Shown here: one piece after another, positions 14,301 to 27,130 of the stretch | Numbering within the stretch: position 1 is the stretch's first letter | Layout of the letters: each line of letters begins with the position of its first letter | Origin: Chionis minor | Lineage: Eukaryota; Chordata; Aves; Charadriiformes; Chionididae | DNA length: 64,000 nt | Assembly (NCBI GenBank): GCA_013398295.1 | Contig: VZSF01000891.1 | Location: 23,501 to 87,500 of the forward strand | Reading direction: 5' to 3' | Made by a program: the position numbers and the translations under genes | The notes under the pieces: generated by a model | The model's input: only the letters and a program-made list of their open reading frames with translations | Databases searched by the model: none | What the model was told of the DNA's origin: nothing

Positions 14301-15150
14301 AAATCAACTAAAGTGAACGAGTCCCTGGCTAATATTACAGACTAAGGGTTTTTTTGACTTGGTTCTCAGTAGCGAGAGCTGGAAATCCCTTCACAGCTGT
14401 AGCAGCCAAATCTGTTCCAGACCCACTCTGCCCTCCTGGGGAGGGTTGGCCAAGCCCTGAGGCAGCCCCCAGGGTGTCTGTCCTCTGGTGGAGGTCTGTG
14501 GGACCCCCAGATACCAGCGTCTGGTCTCCAGTCAGCCCAGGAAAGCTCCTACTGCTTCCCTGTGACTCCAGCAACAGCTGTGTGCAACTGAGGGCAAATT
14601 TTAGCTGCCTCTGCTTGGGTGTTGAAGTTGAGTTTGGGAGGAAGAAAGTGATTATCTCTCCCTCTGACTTCTGTGGCTTCTGGTCACGGCTGAGGTAAAG
14701 CCAGCAGTGACACCACGTCAAATGCTGGCTCCTTAAATAACAATTTATATCCAGGAGATGAAGGCGGCCACGGAGGAACATCTCAGCTCTTGGATTTATG
14801 CCCGTTGTGGAGAGGTAGCAGGAGCATGGTGGAGTTAAGTGTCGCCCTACAATTGCGGTGGGTGCCTGTGACAAAGCCTGTGATCATTGTTTGGTTTTTT
14901 CTCTTCAGCTTCACAAACACCCTTCCCATCCGAACCCCTGTGGCCTCTTAATTACACGCTGTATAGAGCCAATCTTTCTTTTTGGACGTGGCGTGCTTCT
15001 GCCCCTTGTCTCTCTGCACCCACTGCCTACTCGGTGGGTGGCTAGGCCAGGGTCTGGGTGTGGGCTCCCAGCTGGCCACACCGCTCCATGCAACCACCTA
15101 ACACTGCTCCTGGCCTTGCCCAGTGCTCGTGTCCTGCTGAATGTGCTTGG

Positions 15151-15180
15151 GCAGCCCCCCAGCCAGCCCCCCAGCCAGCA
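15151..15180. repeat. Two-copy C-rich direct repeat
   Basis: Two tandem copies of a unit of about 15 bp with core CAGCCCCCCAGC. Short and local. Confidence 0.7.
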
Positions 15181-17770
15181 GCGTGGGGTCCCAGCTCTCC
15201 TGGCTGCGCCCTGCCCCGAGCTCGCTGTCTGTCCAGGGGGACGATTGACCTGCTGTCCTGCTGCCCACGAGAAACATCAGTCTGATACACTTCTCGGAGG
15301 GAGCTTGGCTCTTACTTTTCCTTATGGTTGATCCTATGAAAGATGATGTTTGCTTAAAAAATTATAAAGGGAAAAAAAAAAAAGGAAGACAGGGGAATAG
15401 TGGCCTGAGCAGCAGCTGCAGGGAGCTGCGTGTGTGTCTGAGCCCAAGAGGCTCCGTCCCACCGGCCGCCTCCTCCCATGGAGGTGCAGCGCTGCCAGCT
15501 GCGTGGTGGGGCTGTGCAAACAGAGGGGGAGAACCTGGAACCACGGGTCCAATAATATAAAGCGAATTTAAGTGCCGTTGTCTTCGCATATATGTTCTCT
15601 GTCCCCTTTTCAGTCATTAGGGAACAAAGCAAATTAATGCCAACAGAGGCTGACTCAAACCTTTGCCCTCATTTAAGGGATTCCAAAAAACACAGTTTTG
15701 TTACGTGCTGGAGCCAGCTGCCCTACAGCAGCTCAAGGACTAGAGCAGTCTCCGGTGTTTAACCAACATGAAAGGCAGCGTGTTGCTAAAATTGCCTGTG
15801 ACCAGTACTGATCTCATACACTTCTACTTGACTAGGACTGAATTTATTGCATTTTTATATTTTTAGCAGACTGACTTTTTTTCACCCCTCTTTCTAAGAT
15901 AAAATGTAAAGAAATAAAAAAACGTCAGCATAAAAGTAGTTATATAAAAAACTGCCCAAGCAAGCCAACCAAAAAGCAGTCAAGGATCAAATAAAATGAA
16001 AACATTCCACTTGTCTGTCTTGAGTAAGGTACTGAAGTGCTAACTTAGCTTATCCAGTTTTGGGGCAAAAACCTCCCAAATGTGTGTAGATTGTAATGTT
16101 AAAATGAGATATATTTGTGTAAGAGTGAAATCATATTTATGATAACTGTGTTCAGAGTTCCCCTAATATGAGATAGATGAAAATGGGACCGAGATGGTGG
16201 TTTACAGAACACAAAATGGTAGGTGAGCCCCTAGGAGACAGCCCGCTCTGCCACTGTCAGAGAACAGTGCCGATAACGGCTTCAAGATGCTCGTAGCTTG
16301 GTATCTTGTTCTTCCGTATCCTTCTGGAATTTAATATTATGGGACATGGCCTTTATGCTAACATAGACTTTTCGGAAAAAGTATAACTGTGTCTTAAGTA
16401 TGGCTTTTCAGAAGAAGTGGCCAAATTCCATGCTCCTCTGTTAGTAAACTTGCAGACTAACAGGACCAGAGCTGTGCTCTTCTGTGGAGTACGCGTTTCC
16501 TTATGGTCTGAACGTAAAATCAAAATTTGTCAAGGCACTGCCTCTGTCAATTATCTTCTCTCTTCCTAATGCCACATGATGTTACCATTGACATCAGCCC
16601 GACAGATAAGCTTACAGGGTGCCATAATTCCTTACTGGGTAAAAAAAAGGGGGAGGAAAGTGTAATGTCAAGAATCTTGCGATGAAAAGCCAAATACTCA
16701 ATGTAAATGCTCACTGGAGCAGGTTCCAGGGCCTGGGCATACAGGTCCTATCTGGTCAGTAGGGGCAGAGCTTGTGGCTTTGCAATCTTGTTTGGATTTC
16801 AGTTGCAGAACTATGTAGAATTTGTATTTGAATCCAACATAATTTAAATAAAAGAATGGCAGTGCATGGAATAAAAACTTTTCATCAGGAAATAAAGACC
16901 CATGGTTATATTAGTTTGGTGTCACAAGGACGGAGCAGGCAGGTGAAGATGATCAACTTTTGCAATTAAAAAAGGATTTCTGCAGTTACAGCTTTCAAAT
17001 GCCCAGTGTCACATTAGTAAAACTGACATTGATTTCTGTAACAGCAAGATCAGGCTCTGCTTGTTGTCAGTCGATCTGTTAGTAATTTTTAAGAATGTAA
17101 GAATCAAATGACATTTTATAATTCTTAACAGGCAGAAGGTTATAGATAAGTCACTTGTAAGTGCCGAGCACCTGGCTCTGACAGCTTTCACATCAGCAAG
17201 CCTTAAATGCAGATATTTATGACTACTGTGCTACAGAACATGGTTGCACATTATAATGGTATTTTTTAATTCTGGACTCTGAAAAAACGTAAGATACCAC
17301 TCGGTTCTGAATATGGCTAATATAGAAGTATTTCGAGATTACGTTATTCAGGCGATTTTCCCTTCATAGGAGAATTCTTTACTATGACCTGTTACAACAT
17401 ACATTTCAGAAATGACCTCTATATTTACAACGGCAATTTTGCACATGCACGTTGTTGTGTACAAGATTTCAAATATGAATACTTAGCAGCTAGTGATATC
17501 TAAATCTCTGTTAAACTTTGATATGAAATTACTGTTACCTGTTTAGGAAGAAACTGTAAGCGGAAATCCCATATTTAGGTTAGAACGTAGGGAAAACCTC
17601 TTTACTAAATTTCCACCTTATGAATTATTTTATAGAAAGCGGCAAGTTCTTTTTCACCAGTGCAGAAGTCTGTTTTAATACTTAATGGCATAGCAGACCT
17701 AGTTTTCTGATGGCTTTGCTTTCCAGTTGGCTTGTTTTAGCAATCACAACTTATTTTTGTTCTTTTTCAG

Positions 17771-17830
17771 TTGAAGAGGGTGAATCTTCAGATTTTGCTT
17801 TGACCTGGGACTCATCAGTGACTCAATCAG
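17771..17830 (+). CDS. ZNF423: ZNF423 internal coding exon A (N-terminal acidic segment)
   Basis: This 60-bp exon encodes, after a split valine codon, the peptide EEGESSDFALTWDSSVTQS followed by a split glycine. It matches the N-terminus of vertebrate ZNF423 (human VEEGEASDFSLAWDSSVT). The acceptor is a strong T-rich tract ending TTTTTCAG at 17770, and the donor is GTAAATATT after CAG. The exon enters with two bases of a codon and leaves with one (phase 1 to phase 1), which exactly fits exon B at 45152. ZNF423 is a nuclear protein of about 30 zinc fingers that binds EBF factors, SMAD1/4 and RAR/RXR. It acts in cerebellar and olfactory development, adipocyte commitment and DNA-damage/ciliary pathways. 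This segment carries no finger. It lies just after the alternative N-terminal exons, one of which supplies the NuRD-recruiting motif. That upstream exon is not visible here. Paralogue ZNF521 lacks this sequence, so the assignment is specific. Confidence 0.96.
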
Positions 17831-18917
17831 GTAAATATTTTAGGTTCTTCTGATTGCAAAAACTGCCAGAAAGCTGCCAGGCTTTTTACAGGAACTGTAT
17901 TTTGTATGTCACATTCCTGTCTCAAATCCAAGACTACCCACTGCAACACAATTTTTATATCAGTTCCATATGGTCAATAAAATCTATTACATACAGAGAC
18001 TAATATACTCTTATCCTCTAGAGAGCCATTCTTTCTTCTTGTGGGCACACTGAAACGGGTTGTGATTTCTCCAGTATAACCACTTTGAAGTTTTCTGCAA
18101 TGGGCACTGTTGCACATTCATTCCAATCTAATTACATAAAAGCTACTTTAATAGGAATTTTAAACTTCAGTCTCAACTGGAATGTGTGTATTTCTCCTCT
18201 TGGAGGAAATTGGAAAGTACTGTCAGGGCTGGAGAATAAAAGTGCTACGTCGCCATGGTCGAAAGATTTACCATTTGAACTAGCTTTTGGTCTGCTTGAT
18301 AGTAATAACACTTAAACATTTTTCAGCTGTATTACATTGATAATTTGAATAAAAAAGAGCATCAAGAAACTGAACAGGATAAAGCAAGTTTGTCTGTAGT
18401 TGTGTAATATGTATTGGTAAGACAAACGTGAGGGTAAACATTAGTTTACGTTGAAAGTACTAGGCACATTTCAGTCACTGTGTGTCCTGTATAGAGATAT
18501 TTCACTGTCTTTTTATGTCTTTAACATTTATTAAATTCTCAGAATATTTTTGATTTTGAAGCCAATAACTTTTTCTGTGCTGTCTTGGCACTGGACTGCA
18601 GTGATGGTATTCTCTTAGAAGCTCAGCAGCAGCATGAAAACAGCTCAGAAACTGAGCAGTAATATGAAAATTAACAATGGTGCTGCATTCCTGGTTAGCA
18701 TGGGCTTTATAAAAGTCACGGGGAGACTGGCTCGCAGGAGACTTTTCCTACTGGAGTCAGCGTCTAGCTGGTCTTGAAGGCATAAGCTGCCTTTGTGTGA
18801 CACTTTGGCGTTTCACTTTGTACCGACGGCACTCTCCGTTGTGCCGGGTGCATCTTCTCGGGGCGCTACGGCTGCTGGAGCGGTTTGTGTTTTCGGTAGT
18901 CTTTGATAGCGAATATT

Positions 18918-18932
18918 GCTGCTGCTGCTGCT
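18918..18932. repeat. (GCT)5 trinucleotide repeat
   Basis: Five GCT units in intron. Too short to be notable, but potentially variable. Confidence 0.85.
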
Positions 18933-20195
18933 GGAACCCCCAGCTGTGATGTCGAAGGCCCCTTTGTGCCTGGAGCTAACGGCGCATGAAAAGAGCGCTC
19001 GCCGGCTCCCTTGCTTGACCTTCGTCTCAAACAGCAGTGGAGCGGAGTTACCAGTGTTATCTATCACAAATCTTGAATTGTGTTAAATTTAACGCAGGCT
19101 GAGGTTCAGAACAGCAACAACAACAGCAAGAAGCATTTCTGTGCAGAGTGGGAGTTAATTTGGGATTTCTGCATGGTGTTGGGGACTATGCTGTAAGTAA
19201 AGACAGCTTGCGAAAGGCTTTTCCCGAATTAGTTGAGTCTCCTCCATTTTTCTTCATTTACTCCCATAATTACAGCTCTCATTCAAGACGTCGGATGTGG
19301 GATAAAATGTATTGTATGTGTGATTTATGGCAGCTTAAGGAAAATGTGTGCTAATGGGGGGGGATTTTCCTCTTAATACGTTTAGTAGGTACAGATGTCA
19401 ATCTTGCACGTGTATAGAGATGCAATACGGTGCCCTTTCAAGACAGGACACAGTGCACGGGGCAGGGGTTGCCCGCTGGAAGATGACTGAGGAACTACAT
19501 AGAAAAAGCTTAAAAAGCCCTAGTACGTGGTGGTACAGCCTCGTGGAGTCACTGGCTCTTGTGTGGTGTGCCTCCAAAGCTATATTCAGTAACTGAAACC
19601 AGTCCCTCAGTCCCAGTGTGCAAGACTTTCATTATGTTCTTTTATGATCTTCCTGTTTGCATTAGCTCCAGTGGTGTGATGTTGAACTTCAATAAAGGGT
19701 GAAAAAACACGCTTCAACTTCTCGTTTCATGCCCCTTCCTTCCCCAGCCCAAAATGACAAAATTGCCTCCCCTTCCTTGACCCCCCTCAACAGAAGAAAA
19801 ACCAAAAGGCCAAACCCGGGACTTGTTAACTCTGAAACATTTGCCAGATGTTTCAAATTAACGTATTTCTCCCCCTTCTTCTCCTGTGTGTGTTTGTACA
19901 TCTCTGTGTGTGTGCAAACACATACAAAGCGACTTCTGAAAAATTCTGTTGGCGCTCTGCGCAGCTGCGGTGGGCCAGGGAGCCGCGCTCCCGGGGTGGT
20001 GCAACACACAGGGACAGCAAGAGCAGGTAGAGTCTCCTTTGTAAACTTTTTTTTTTTAATTTTAATACTAGCAAAGTATTTCTATAGCGGCAGCTGTGGG
20101 GAGAAAAGGTGCTTTTGTTGCTACATCTTATTTTGTTCATCAACCCAGTAGAAGCTATACTGATTTTTTTTTTTTTTCAAACCCCCAAAAAAATT

Positions 20196-20197
<2 letters not shown>

Positions 20198-20235
<38 letters not shown>
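20198..20235. repeat. Long poly-T tract (38 T)
   Basis: The longest homopolymer in the window, preceded at about 20164-20177 by another T run and directly followed by GC-rich DNA. If it were the reverse-complemented poly-A tail of a retroposon, the body would lie to its right. I see no recognisable parent gene there, so origin by slippage is equally likely. Confidence 0.9.
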
Positions 20236-20236
<1 letters not shown>

Positions 20237-20269
20237 GTGAGTAGGAGTTGAATCTGGGTTGTCAGTGTA

Positions 20270-20545
20270 GGCGTAAGAGCTGTCTGTCCCCAGGGCAGGC
20301 GTAAGCGTTTGTGGGTGCAGGGCGAGAGCCGTCACACCGGCGTGTTGCCTCCAGTGGTGCGCTGGCTCCTCTGCGGCTGCGGGCGCTGAAGGCGCACGGT
20401 CGGCGCGTCCCTCGCTGTGCCGCCGCGCTGGGCGAGGGGCCGCTCGCGGGAGCTGCTCGGTGCAGCCGGTGGAGAGGGACGTGTTGGCACCAGAAACCCT
20501 GCGCGCGGGGCAGGTCGGTGGCTTAGCCCAGGGCACCCTCCTTTC
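20270..20545. promoter_or_regulatory. CpG-dense patch (candidate CpG island) next to poly-T
   Basis: A hand count gives a little over 30 CpGs in about 275 bp, densest at 20380-20480. The density starts abruptly after the poly-T tract. It lies 2.4 kb downstream of exon A, on the scale of an intragenic promoter or enhancer island. No start codon linked to the ZNF423 frame is visible. Function is inference from composition. Confidence 0.45.
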
Positions 20546-23500
20546 TCCCGTGGCGGGGTGTGTGTGCAAGGTGCTGTCTGCTCTGGCCTAACTGCTCCAC
20601 CCTGCTAAAACCTGCCACGGTAAAACGCTTTGCAGGAACCCAACCCTTGGCATTCTTGCACTGAGAAATTTATTCAAGTACTTTACATACAACTGCAAAT
20701 AGTTTTATGATTTTTGGGTTTTTTTTAACCACAGCTTAAAGGGTCTGTGTATTAACTTAGAGAATCAGGAAAACGTGTAAGGAGGCAGAGGCTGCTCCTG
20801 CGCCAGGGTAAGTAACCTGGGTGTCCACTGGCCCCGTTTAACAATAGGCATATAGTGAATTTCCTTCCTCTTCAGGTCTTGTAAACATTTTTTCCTTAAT
20901 GTAAAAAGAAAAAAAGCTTTTCCCTTCCTCTCTTAATCTGAGGCTTTAGCTTGTGTTACATAGCAGGTCAGCAGCGTTTTGCCGTGTAAGAGGCAGAGAT
21001 GTTGTCTGTGCCAGCGGAAGAGCCCAGCCGAGTGCTCCTTCCCCCTGCTTCTCCCTCTGAACAGCCAGCGGCCCTGGGAAGCGCGTCCGTCTCGCCCCGC
21101 GGGTGCTGGGGAGGGCGGGCTGAGCAGGGCTGCCGGGGGCCAGGCAGGCGTCCGCCTCTGCTCCGCCAGAGCCAAGAGGAGAACAAGAGTCAGTGTTTGT
21201 CTGGCTGGACCCTTGCTTTGCGACGCTGCATTGCTGTTGTAATACATCACGAGAGCATTATCTTGAGGAGCAACAAGGGACATTTTAAAGAAGTAGAAAG
21301 TCTTACTAAATATATAGAGAATTTAAGGCATTTTCAAGACCTATGAAAGCATTTTACATGGGGGTTGCTGGGGAATTTCTCATTAGCCCTGACTGTGAGG
21401 CCCCGGGGAAGCTCAACTGAATTGTCTGGGGCAAACAGCAGATTCTGTCTTCTCCTTAGGAGCCTGCAGACCTAAAAGCCTCATTTTTTTGGTGTCTGCT
21501 TCTGAGGTAACTGAAGGTATCGTTTCTGTGCGCAGCTATGAGTTATGACACTGATCAAGAGAGAGTGAGGGAAACGGGGGACTGCGGACCCGTAGCCTGA
21601 GTGCTCGGGACAAATGGCACAGGGTCTGTCTTGGTGCACGTGTGTTTGCAGAACGGGAGGATCTTTGCAGCATTCGCCTCTCCGATGCCAGTGCCCAACC
21701 ATCCATCAGCACGCCATGTTAGTAGCATTCAATTGTAACATTCCAGAAATCACAAAAATAAATTACAGGTTGGTATTTCCCCCCTGTCCCCACTAACTCC
21801 AGGTTCCCTGTCCCTGCCACCGACCTCACTGCACACACGACTGGCACGTGTGCAAGGGATGTGCTAATAAAGCGCCGCACGGGAAAAAAACACAAACCAA
21901 CACAACATTTTAGGACACAGACATTTGATGCTTTGCCATTAAGAGTTGTCCCACGTGCTTTTTTTATACAGTACACTACTTTAGAGTTTTAATTGCCTTC
22001 TGCAGTTTCTTTTAAAGTTTCCCTCCTTTAAGGAGGAAAAAAAGAAAAGGGGAACCAGCAGCTTTTGAGAAATGAACCACAAAATAAAAGAAAACCACCC
22101 TATGGTTGCTTCTTTTCCCCTCTCTTCTGCTTTGCATTGCATCTCCCAGCTATGTAAATCACGATTTTCACTTGGTGTGTTCAGAGTAAGAACATCTTGA
22201 CGCAGTTTGGAGACTTATTTTTGCTCAGGGCTGTCAAAGCCGGTGTCGGGGCATTTTTAAGGCCATCTCTGCTGCTCGGGGTTCTCCTTGCCCACTCCCT
22301 CTTGGCTGTTGCCTGTGCTCTCCTCCACCATCAGTCTTTTGATCCCGGTGCTGCTGCTGTCCGCTCCCCAAATGTTGAATGTTTCTGTTCTCACCTTACT
22401 GTTTTGTAGGGTTGGCTTTAATTTTGGCTGCCAAAGGAGCAAGAAGGATGAGAAATCCGGGGCCTCATGAAGCACACAGAGACTTGCCCCTGCAATTTTA
22501 TGTGTTAACTTTCCCCCCTTTTCTGTTTATCCAGGCAAGCAACAGAAAACGTTTTCTCCTTCCTCGCCTTTCCCCTTTTGGAGGCCTGTTTTGGCCACAC
22601 AAAGCTTTTTGTCCCCATAGCTGTCTTCCAGCACCCTGGGCGTGCACGCCTGGCACGGTCCACTGCCTGGTGCCCACCAAGGCCACCGTCCTCACAGGAC
22701 CCCAGCCCCTGTGGTCTCACAGTACCCAGGGCTTTCCCTGCTCTTGGCTCGTGTCCCCCTGGCAGCTCCCACAGAGCCCCTGCTCGTCCTGCCCCACCTG
22801 CGTGACCTGCAGGGCACGGGCTGCCTTGGGATGTTACGGTTTTAAGAATCCACCACAATTTATTGTATTTTAGACAATTATTCTATCACCCGATGACCCC
22901 TCCCCACCCGGCAAGGGAAATTGGGGGAGAAAACATGGAAATATATGATAGAAGTAGATATGGAAATATAGATAGAATAACACTAAGTAATTAACATTAA
23001 TAATGCAAAAGAACCAATACTGATGCTGATACTAATGTAAAATATACAAGGCTTATACTCAGCCAAGTCTGTCTGTAGGAAGCCGTGCACTCCCAGCAGT
23101 GGACGGCAAATACGGGATGCTGCGAGCACTGCGGCTTGGGGAGGAAGGGAAGGGCTCGGGTTCCGCACCAGAGCAAGAAGTTCTCAGGGTAACAGCCATC
23201 ATAGAAGAGGAAAACTGCTCAGCAAACTTTCTAATTTGTATTGAATATGATGTTTGTGCTATGAAATAATCCTGTTTGCCAGCTCTGCCTGGTACTTGTC
23301 GAGTACCAGGTCTTGCTCTCGTCCCTGCACCTGGCTAACTTGGGAACACTGAGACCTTGAAACTCGCACAGCATAGCTGGTTATAAAGTAAATAATTGCA
23401 CAAATTCAGACACTAGAGTTTTCTAAAAATGCAATTTTCACTAGTGTTAGAAGTGACCTTACTGAAAAGTAAAATTACTTGAAAGAGGAGTTAATCCTGT

Positions 23501-24500
23501 GTTGCTCAAACCAGGACTCAGGAGGAAGTCAGGAAGGTCCAGATGAGAGAGCCCGCCCTCCCATAGAAACCAAGCTATTTTTCTGTCTCTACATGTATTT
23601 TATTTTGTCTTATTTAACTTCTAAGTGGCAGAACACTGAAAGAAGCCCTCCCAAACACCCTCAGCGTGAAATTCTGGGATGTCTCCTTCAGAGTATTGGA
23701 AAGGTCGGTTACAGTTCAGTGGACATTAGAACCCTGTTATTTTGCAGGTACTCTGAAATTACCTATCCTGAGTGCCTTCACGAGCTCAGACATCTTCTAA
23801 AAGCTGATTTCGTTAGTAGATCGATATGAGAAGATTCTGACTACAGTGCATAAGGATTTCGAAAGAAACAAAACTTTGAACTTAGCAAAGAACATAAGAG
23901 ACTTTGATAATTTTCTTAGTTGAATATTTTTCTCAATATACTATGAAAAGTTTGATCTCAACTAGTTGGCTTTCTTACGTTGGTTCTAAAAGCAGCATCC
24001 TTGTCTCTGCATGGACCTGCAGCGTGCAGCCCAGTCAGTGTAGTCTGAGGTTCTCAAAATTTTAAATCTCTGCTTTGGAAGCAGCCAAAATCCAAATAAA
24101 TGCAAACTAGAAATAAAGCTGGGGAGGTTTGTAGCTTTGGCTGCTGCATTCCTTGTTTATTCTAAGTTGATCTTTTGGGGTTTTTTGGTAATGTGTGGGT
24201 TTTTATGATGTACCATAGTCCTTTCAGAAGAGAAAAAAATTCTCCTTTCCTAATTATAAAAATTTAATTTTTAACTTAAGATCTTGTACTTATAAATACT
24301 TCTTCTTTAAAAAAGAAAGTACTTTCAATAGTGTTTTCTCAAACAGAAGGTGAAGTGATAGAAAGTACATGATACTCAGATAATGTGGTGGTGGGTGAAC
24401 ATCCATGGCAGATCTACGATTTTTGGAGCAGGGCTAATATAAAAAGAAACAAGACGAGTAATTATAAAGCCTTCCCAGGTTACTCTGTTTGTAGGAGCTC

Positions 24501-24760
24501 AGAGCATCTCGGTCACGCCGGCTTCCTGGGAGGAAGCCTCTGCTCCAGCACTCCCGGGCGGGTGGCAGGGCGGACGTGGCGCTGCCGGAGGAAGCTCTTG
24601 GCTGGAGTGACGAGGGTCCCTGAGGTCCGACCGACATCCCTCCGCTGTAGCACCTTCAGCGAAAAGAGGAGTATAAAACTGAGATTCCTCGCCGTGTGTG
24701 GTGTGGCGCAGCACCAACGCGTGCGTCTGGCGTGGAAACAGCCACCCCGCAAATCCACTG
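24501..24760. promoter_or_regulatory. Weak CpG-rich patch
   Basis: A hand count gives roughly 25 CpGs in about 250 bp, including a TATAAAA-like element at about 24671-24677. It is less dense than the 20.3 and 51 kb patches. It may simply be one of the local GC-rich segments common in avian introns. Confidence 0.25.
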
Positions 24761-25982
24761 AGGTGTCTCTGGTGGTGCGGCACCGTAGGTGTTCCCCTCT
24801 TGTTTGGGGAGGGAATCTCCGGCAGAAGGAGCAATCTTCAGATGTGAACACAGCATGGGTGTCAGTATTTAAATTAGAAGCACACACCTGTGTATTACGG
24901 CATTTCCTAGAAAATACTCACTATTAAAAATGTTAATTGGGAAAATTATAGCGATAGCACAGAGGAGGAGAATTAATTTCCATGGTAAAAGAGGGGAGGA
25001 AAGAAGCTCATTTCAAAGTGAGCTATCCGAGTGCTCCCCTACCCCATCACCCACCCACTCCCAGGCTTTTTAAAGGCAGTGTCTGCTGGAAAGCCAGTCT
25101 GTTTAGGAGAAGCTGAGCAAGCGCGGCGTGCCGCAGTGTGCTGTTGCTGTTGCTGAGCTTCCCAGTGCCTACAGCCATTCCCCGAAATTCCTACAAGCCA
25201 GGTCTGCAAAGGGGAGGGTTTCTGCGGGCCGTGGGGTCCAGCCCTGCCCGGCCATGCTGGCGCGGGGCCATGGATTTGCGTGCGCTGGGCTGCCAGTGGT
25301 GCATCTGGACTGGTGATGGGCAGCAAAGTGTCAAGCAAATCTGGGAGTACCTTTGGGGTCATTGGTTGTCGGGTTAACCATATCTGAAGTCTTATGGTGT
25401 AGGCTTGGTCCATCTGCTGGCACGGGACCGCTATGGGTTGGGGGATGTTCCCATAGGGTCTTTGGGCAGGAGCATACAAGTACACCGTCGGTGGGCATGG
25501 TTGCACACATGAGCGTATCCTTCTGGGGCTGGCAGCGGTCGTGTCCCTGTCTTGCCAACAATGTTGTTTTCCCCTGTGGCAAATTTCCCTTTTATTTAAA
25601 GGTGTGCCTGTTGGCGCTTTATCTGTCGGGAGATCGTGATGCTGTGTTTCATTTCCTTGCACTGCCTGAAGGAGGTCGTTCATCTCCATGGGTGGTGCAA
25701 CCTCAGGTGTATCTTCCTGACTCTCCATCCCTTGCTAGTGTCCAGGGCTCATGCGGGTATGAACATCCCAGTGAAGGACACTGCCATGGAGCTGGAGGGA
25801 ACTCTGGCGAGGAGCAAGGCGTAGCATAGCACCTTTCCATCTTCTTATCGCTCCTGCTCTCCCTTCCTGTGTTTCTTTCCGGTGATGCTACCTTGTCCTC
25901 TCGCTGCCCAAGCCAAGGCCTGTGATTAGATGAACTCTTTCTGTGTTTTTAGATGAAAGTTATATCTGTTGTTTACAATAGC

Positions 25983-26215
25983 CTTCAGGAGCGTAACTAG
26001 CGGTAACGGGCTAATGTAAAGCAAAGGAGATGCTAGGCTGAATGTCAGGAAACATTTCCCAGTAGTGGGATCTAATAGACCCTGGTATTATCTCCCATCA
26101 CTTCAGTCATTTTCAAACCCGACTGGACAAAGTGCTTGAAAATGCACTATAGGAATGGTCTTACATTAGCAGAGGGAAAGATAAGATCACCTGATAAGTC
26201 CTTTTCTTCTCTAAT
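25983..26215 (+). mobile_element. Old CR1/L3-type LINE 3' fragment (sense)
   Basis: The order of short matches follows the 3' region of CR1/L3 LINEs. It runs from 'ggctgaatgtcaggaaacattt' (about 26036-26057), through 'tggtattatctcccatcact', to 'ttttcaaacccgactggacaaa' (about 26110-26131), the counterpart of the CR1 'attcaaaacccgcctggac' block. It is diverged, contains no open reverse-transcriptase frame and is certainly inactive. The subfamily cannot be named by eye. Confidence 0.6.
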
Positions 26216-27069
26216 TTATCCAGTTCTGCTGCGTTCTGAATTTGTTAATGTCCTGCAGATTTGAGGACGGGAGCAGACGGAATGGTCAGGTAAATTGCAC
26301 TTTCTAGAGCTTATTCCAGTAAATATTTTTATGTAGGATCTCAAAGCACTTTACAAATGCTAATTAAGCCTCCCAGCCTAGTAGAAAGTCTTCCTTCTAC
26401 CCCATGGCCGTACATGCAGCGTGCACTGTGCTGCAGGTCGACCTTCCCAGAGGGCTCTGGCTTCGGGATGGAGGGGCACTCGCCGGCCCGTCTCGCTGTG
26501 AGTCATTTCTGCAGGTCAGTGGCTTTGCTTTCCCAAGTCTGCTTTGGCTGGCTGAGAGGAGCGAGGGGAGCTGAAGCCGTGGCGCTGTACGAAGCCATTG
26601 CAATGGGGTTTACTTTCTGTGAAATCAGACAGCTGAAGAGTGAAAGGAAAGTCTCCTGGTGAACGGTTTCTTTGGTTTTCACAGAAGCTTCTATTCTCCT
26701 TCGACCACTTTACACATTACAGTTGTAACTGGTAGCTTAAAGCTCCCAGCCTAAATAAACATAAAATGGGAATAACAGAATATATTACATTGGCCTGTTG
26801 CTTAAACAAGAAAAGTCAATAAAAAATAATGCCACAGCAGTGGATCCCCAGTAATCATTCTTCTTGAGAAAAAACAAATTGTGCCAGTCGTGAGAATGGG
26901 GTTTTATAAACAAGATTGTAAAAGAAGAAAACTAAGTGGAATAAACAAGCTCTGCTGATATGTTTTCTTGGCTGAGTAAGGACGTTGATATGAAACTGCA
27001 GTGAAGAACTAACTGCATGAAATTTATGATGATTTGCCCAAATAATCTTTGCTTACTCAGTACAGGAAA

Positions 27070-27130
27070 GTAGAATCATTTGGGTTGGAAGGGACCTCTA
27101 GTGGGTCTTACTCCACATTGACCTGACTTG
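27070..27130 (-). mobile_element. CR1 LINE 3'-end fragment (antisense)
   Basis: The sequence TAGAATCATTTGGGTTGG followed by AAGGGACCTCTAG (27071-27101) is the reverse complement of the conserved avian CR1 3' end, whose sense strand ends with CCTTCCAACC and ATTCTATGATTCT-type octamers. Only the extreme 3' end is retained, as is usual for 5'-truncated CR1 insertions. It supports a sauropsid, probably avian, host. Confidence 0.8.

Larger units (their letters stand above)
1..17770 (+). other. ZNF423: Intron upstream of ZNF423 coding exon A
   Basis: This is noncoding sequence ahead of the first recognisable ZNF423 exon; its 5' boundary lies outside the window. I searched it for the known alternative N-terminal starts of the family (peptides beginning MSRRKQ or MHKKR) and found neither. 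It holds a CpG-dense patch at 4.4-4.7 kb, small simple repeats (AAAT at 4.95 kb, CA at 5.98 kb, T runs at 7.57, 10.08-10.16 and 11.34 kb), a short C-rich direct repeat at 15.15 kb, and an AT-rich candidate regulatory block at 9.4-10.04 kb. Open frames are short and occur on both strands without domain signatures. Stretches 1-4200, 12000-15100 and 15600-17500 show nothing I can name. The call as intron is inferred from the gene model, not from an observed upstream exon. Confidence 0.85.

Noticed and set aside
14335..14874. 179-codon minus-strand ORF
   Set aside because: No domain, codon pattern or splice context; overlaps an open + strand frame. Expected by chance in 64 kb.
17583..17615. Similarity to the CR1 block 'gaacatgaggaaaaacttctttact'
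   Set aside because: Only about 30 bp match and the CR1 flanks are not recognisable. Too short to call, 155 bp before exon A.
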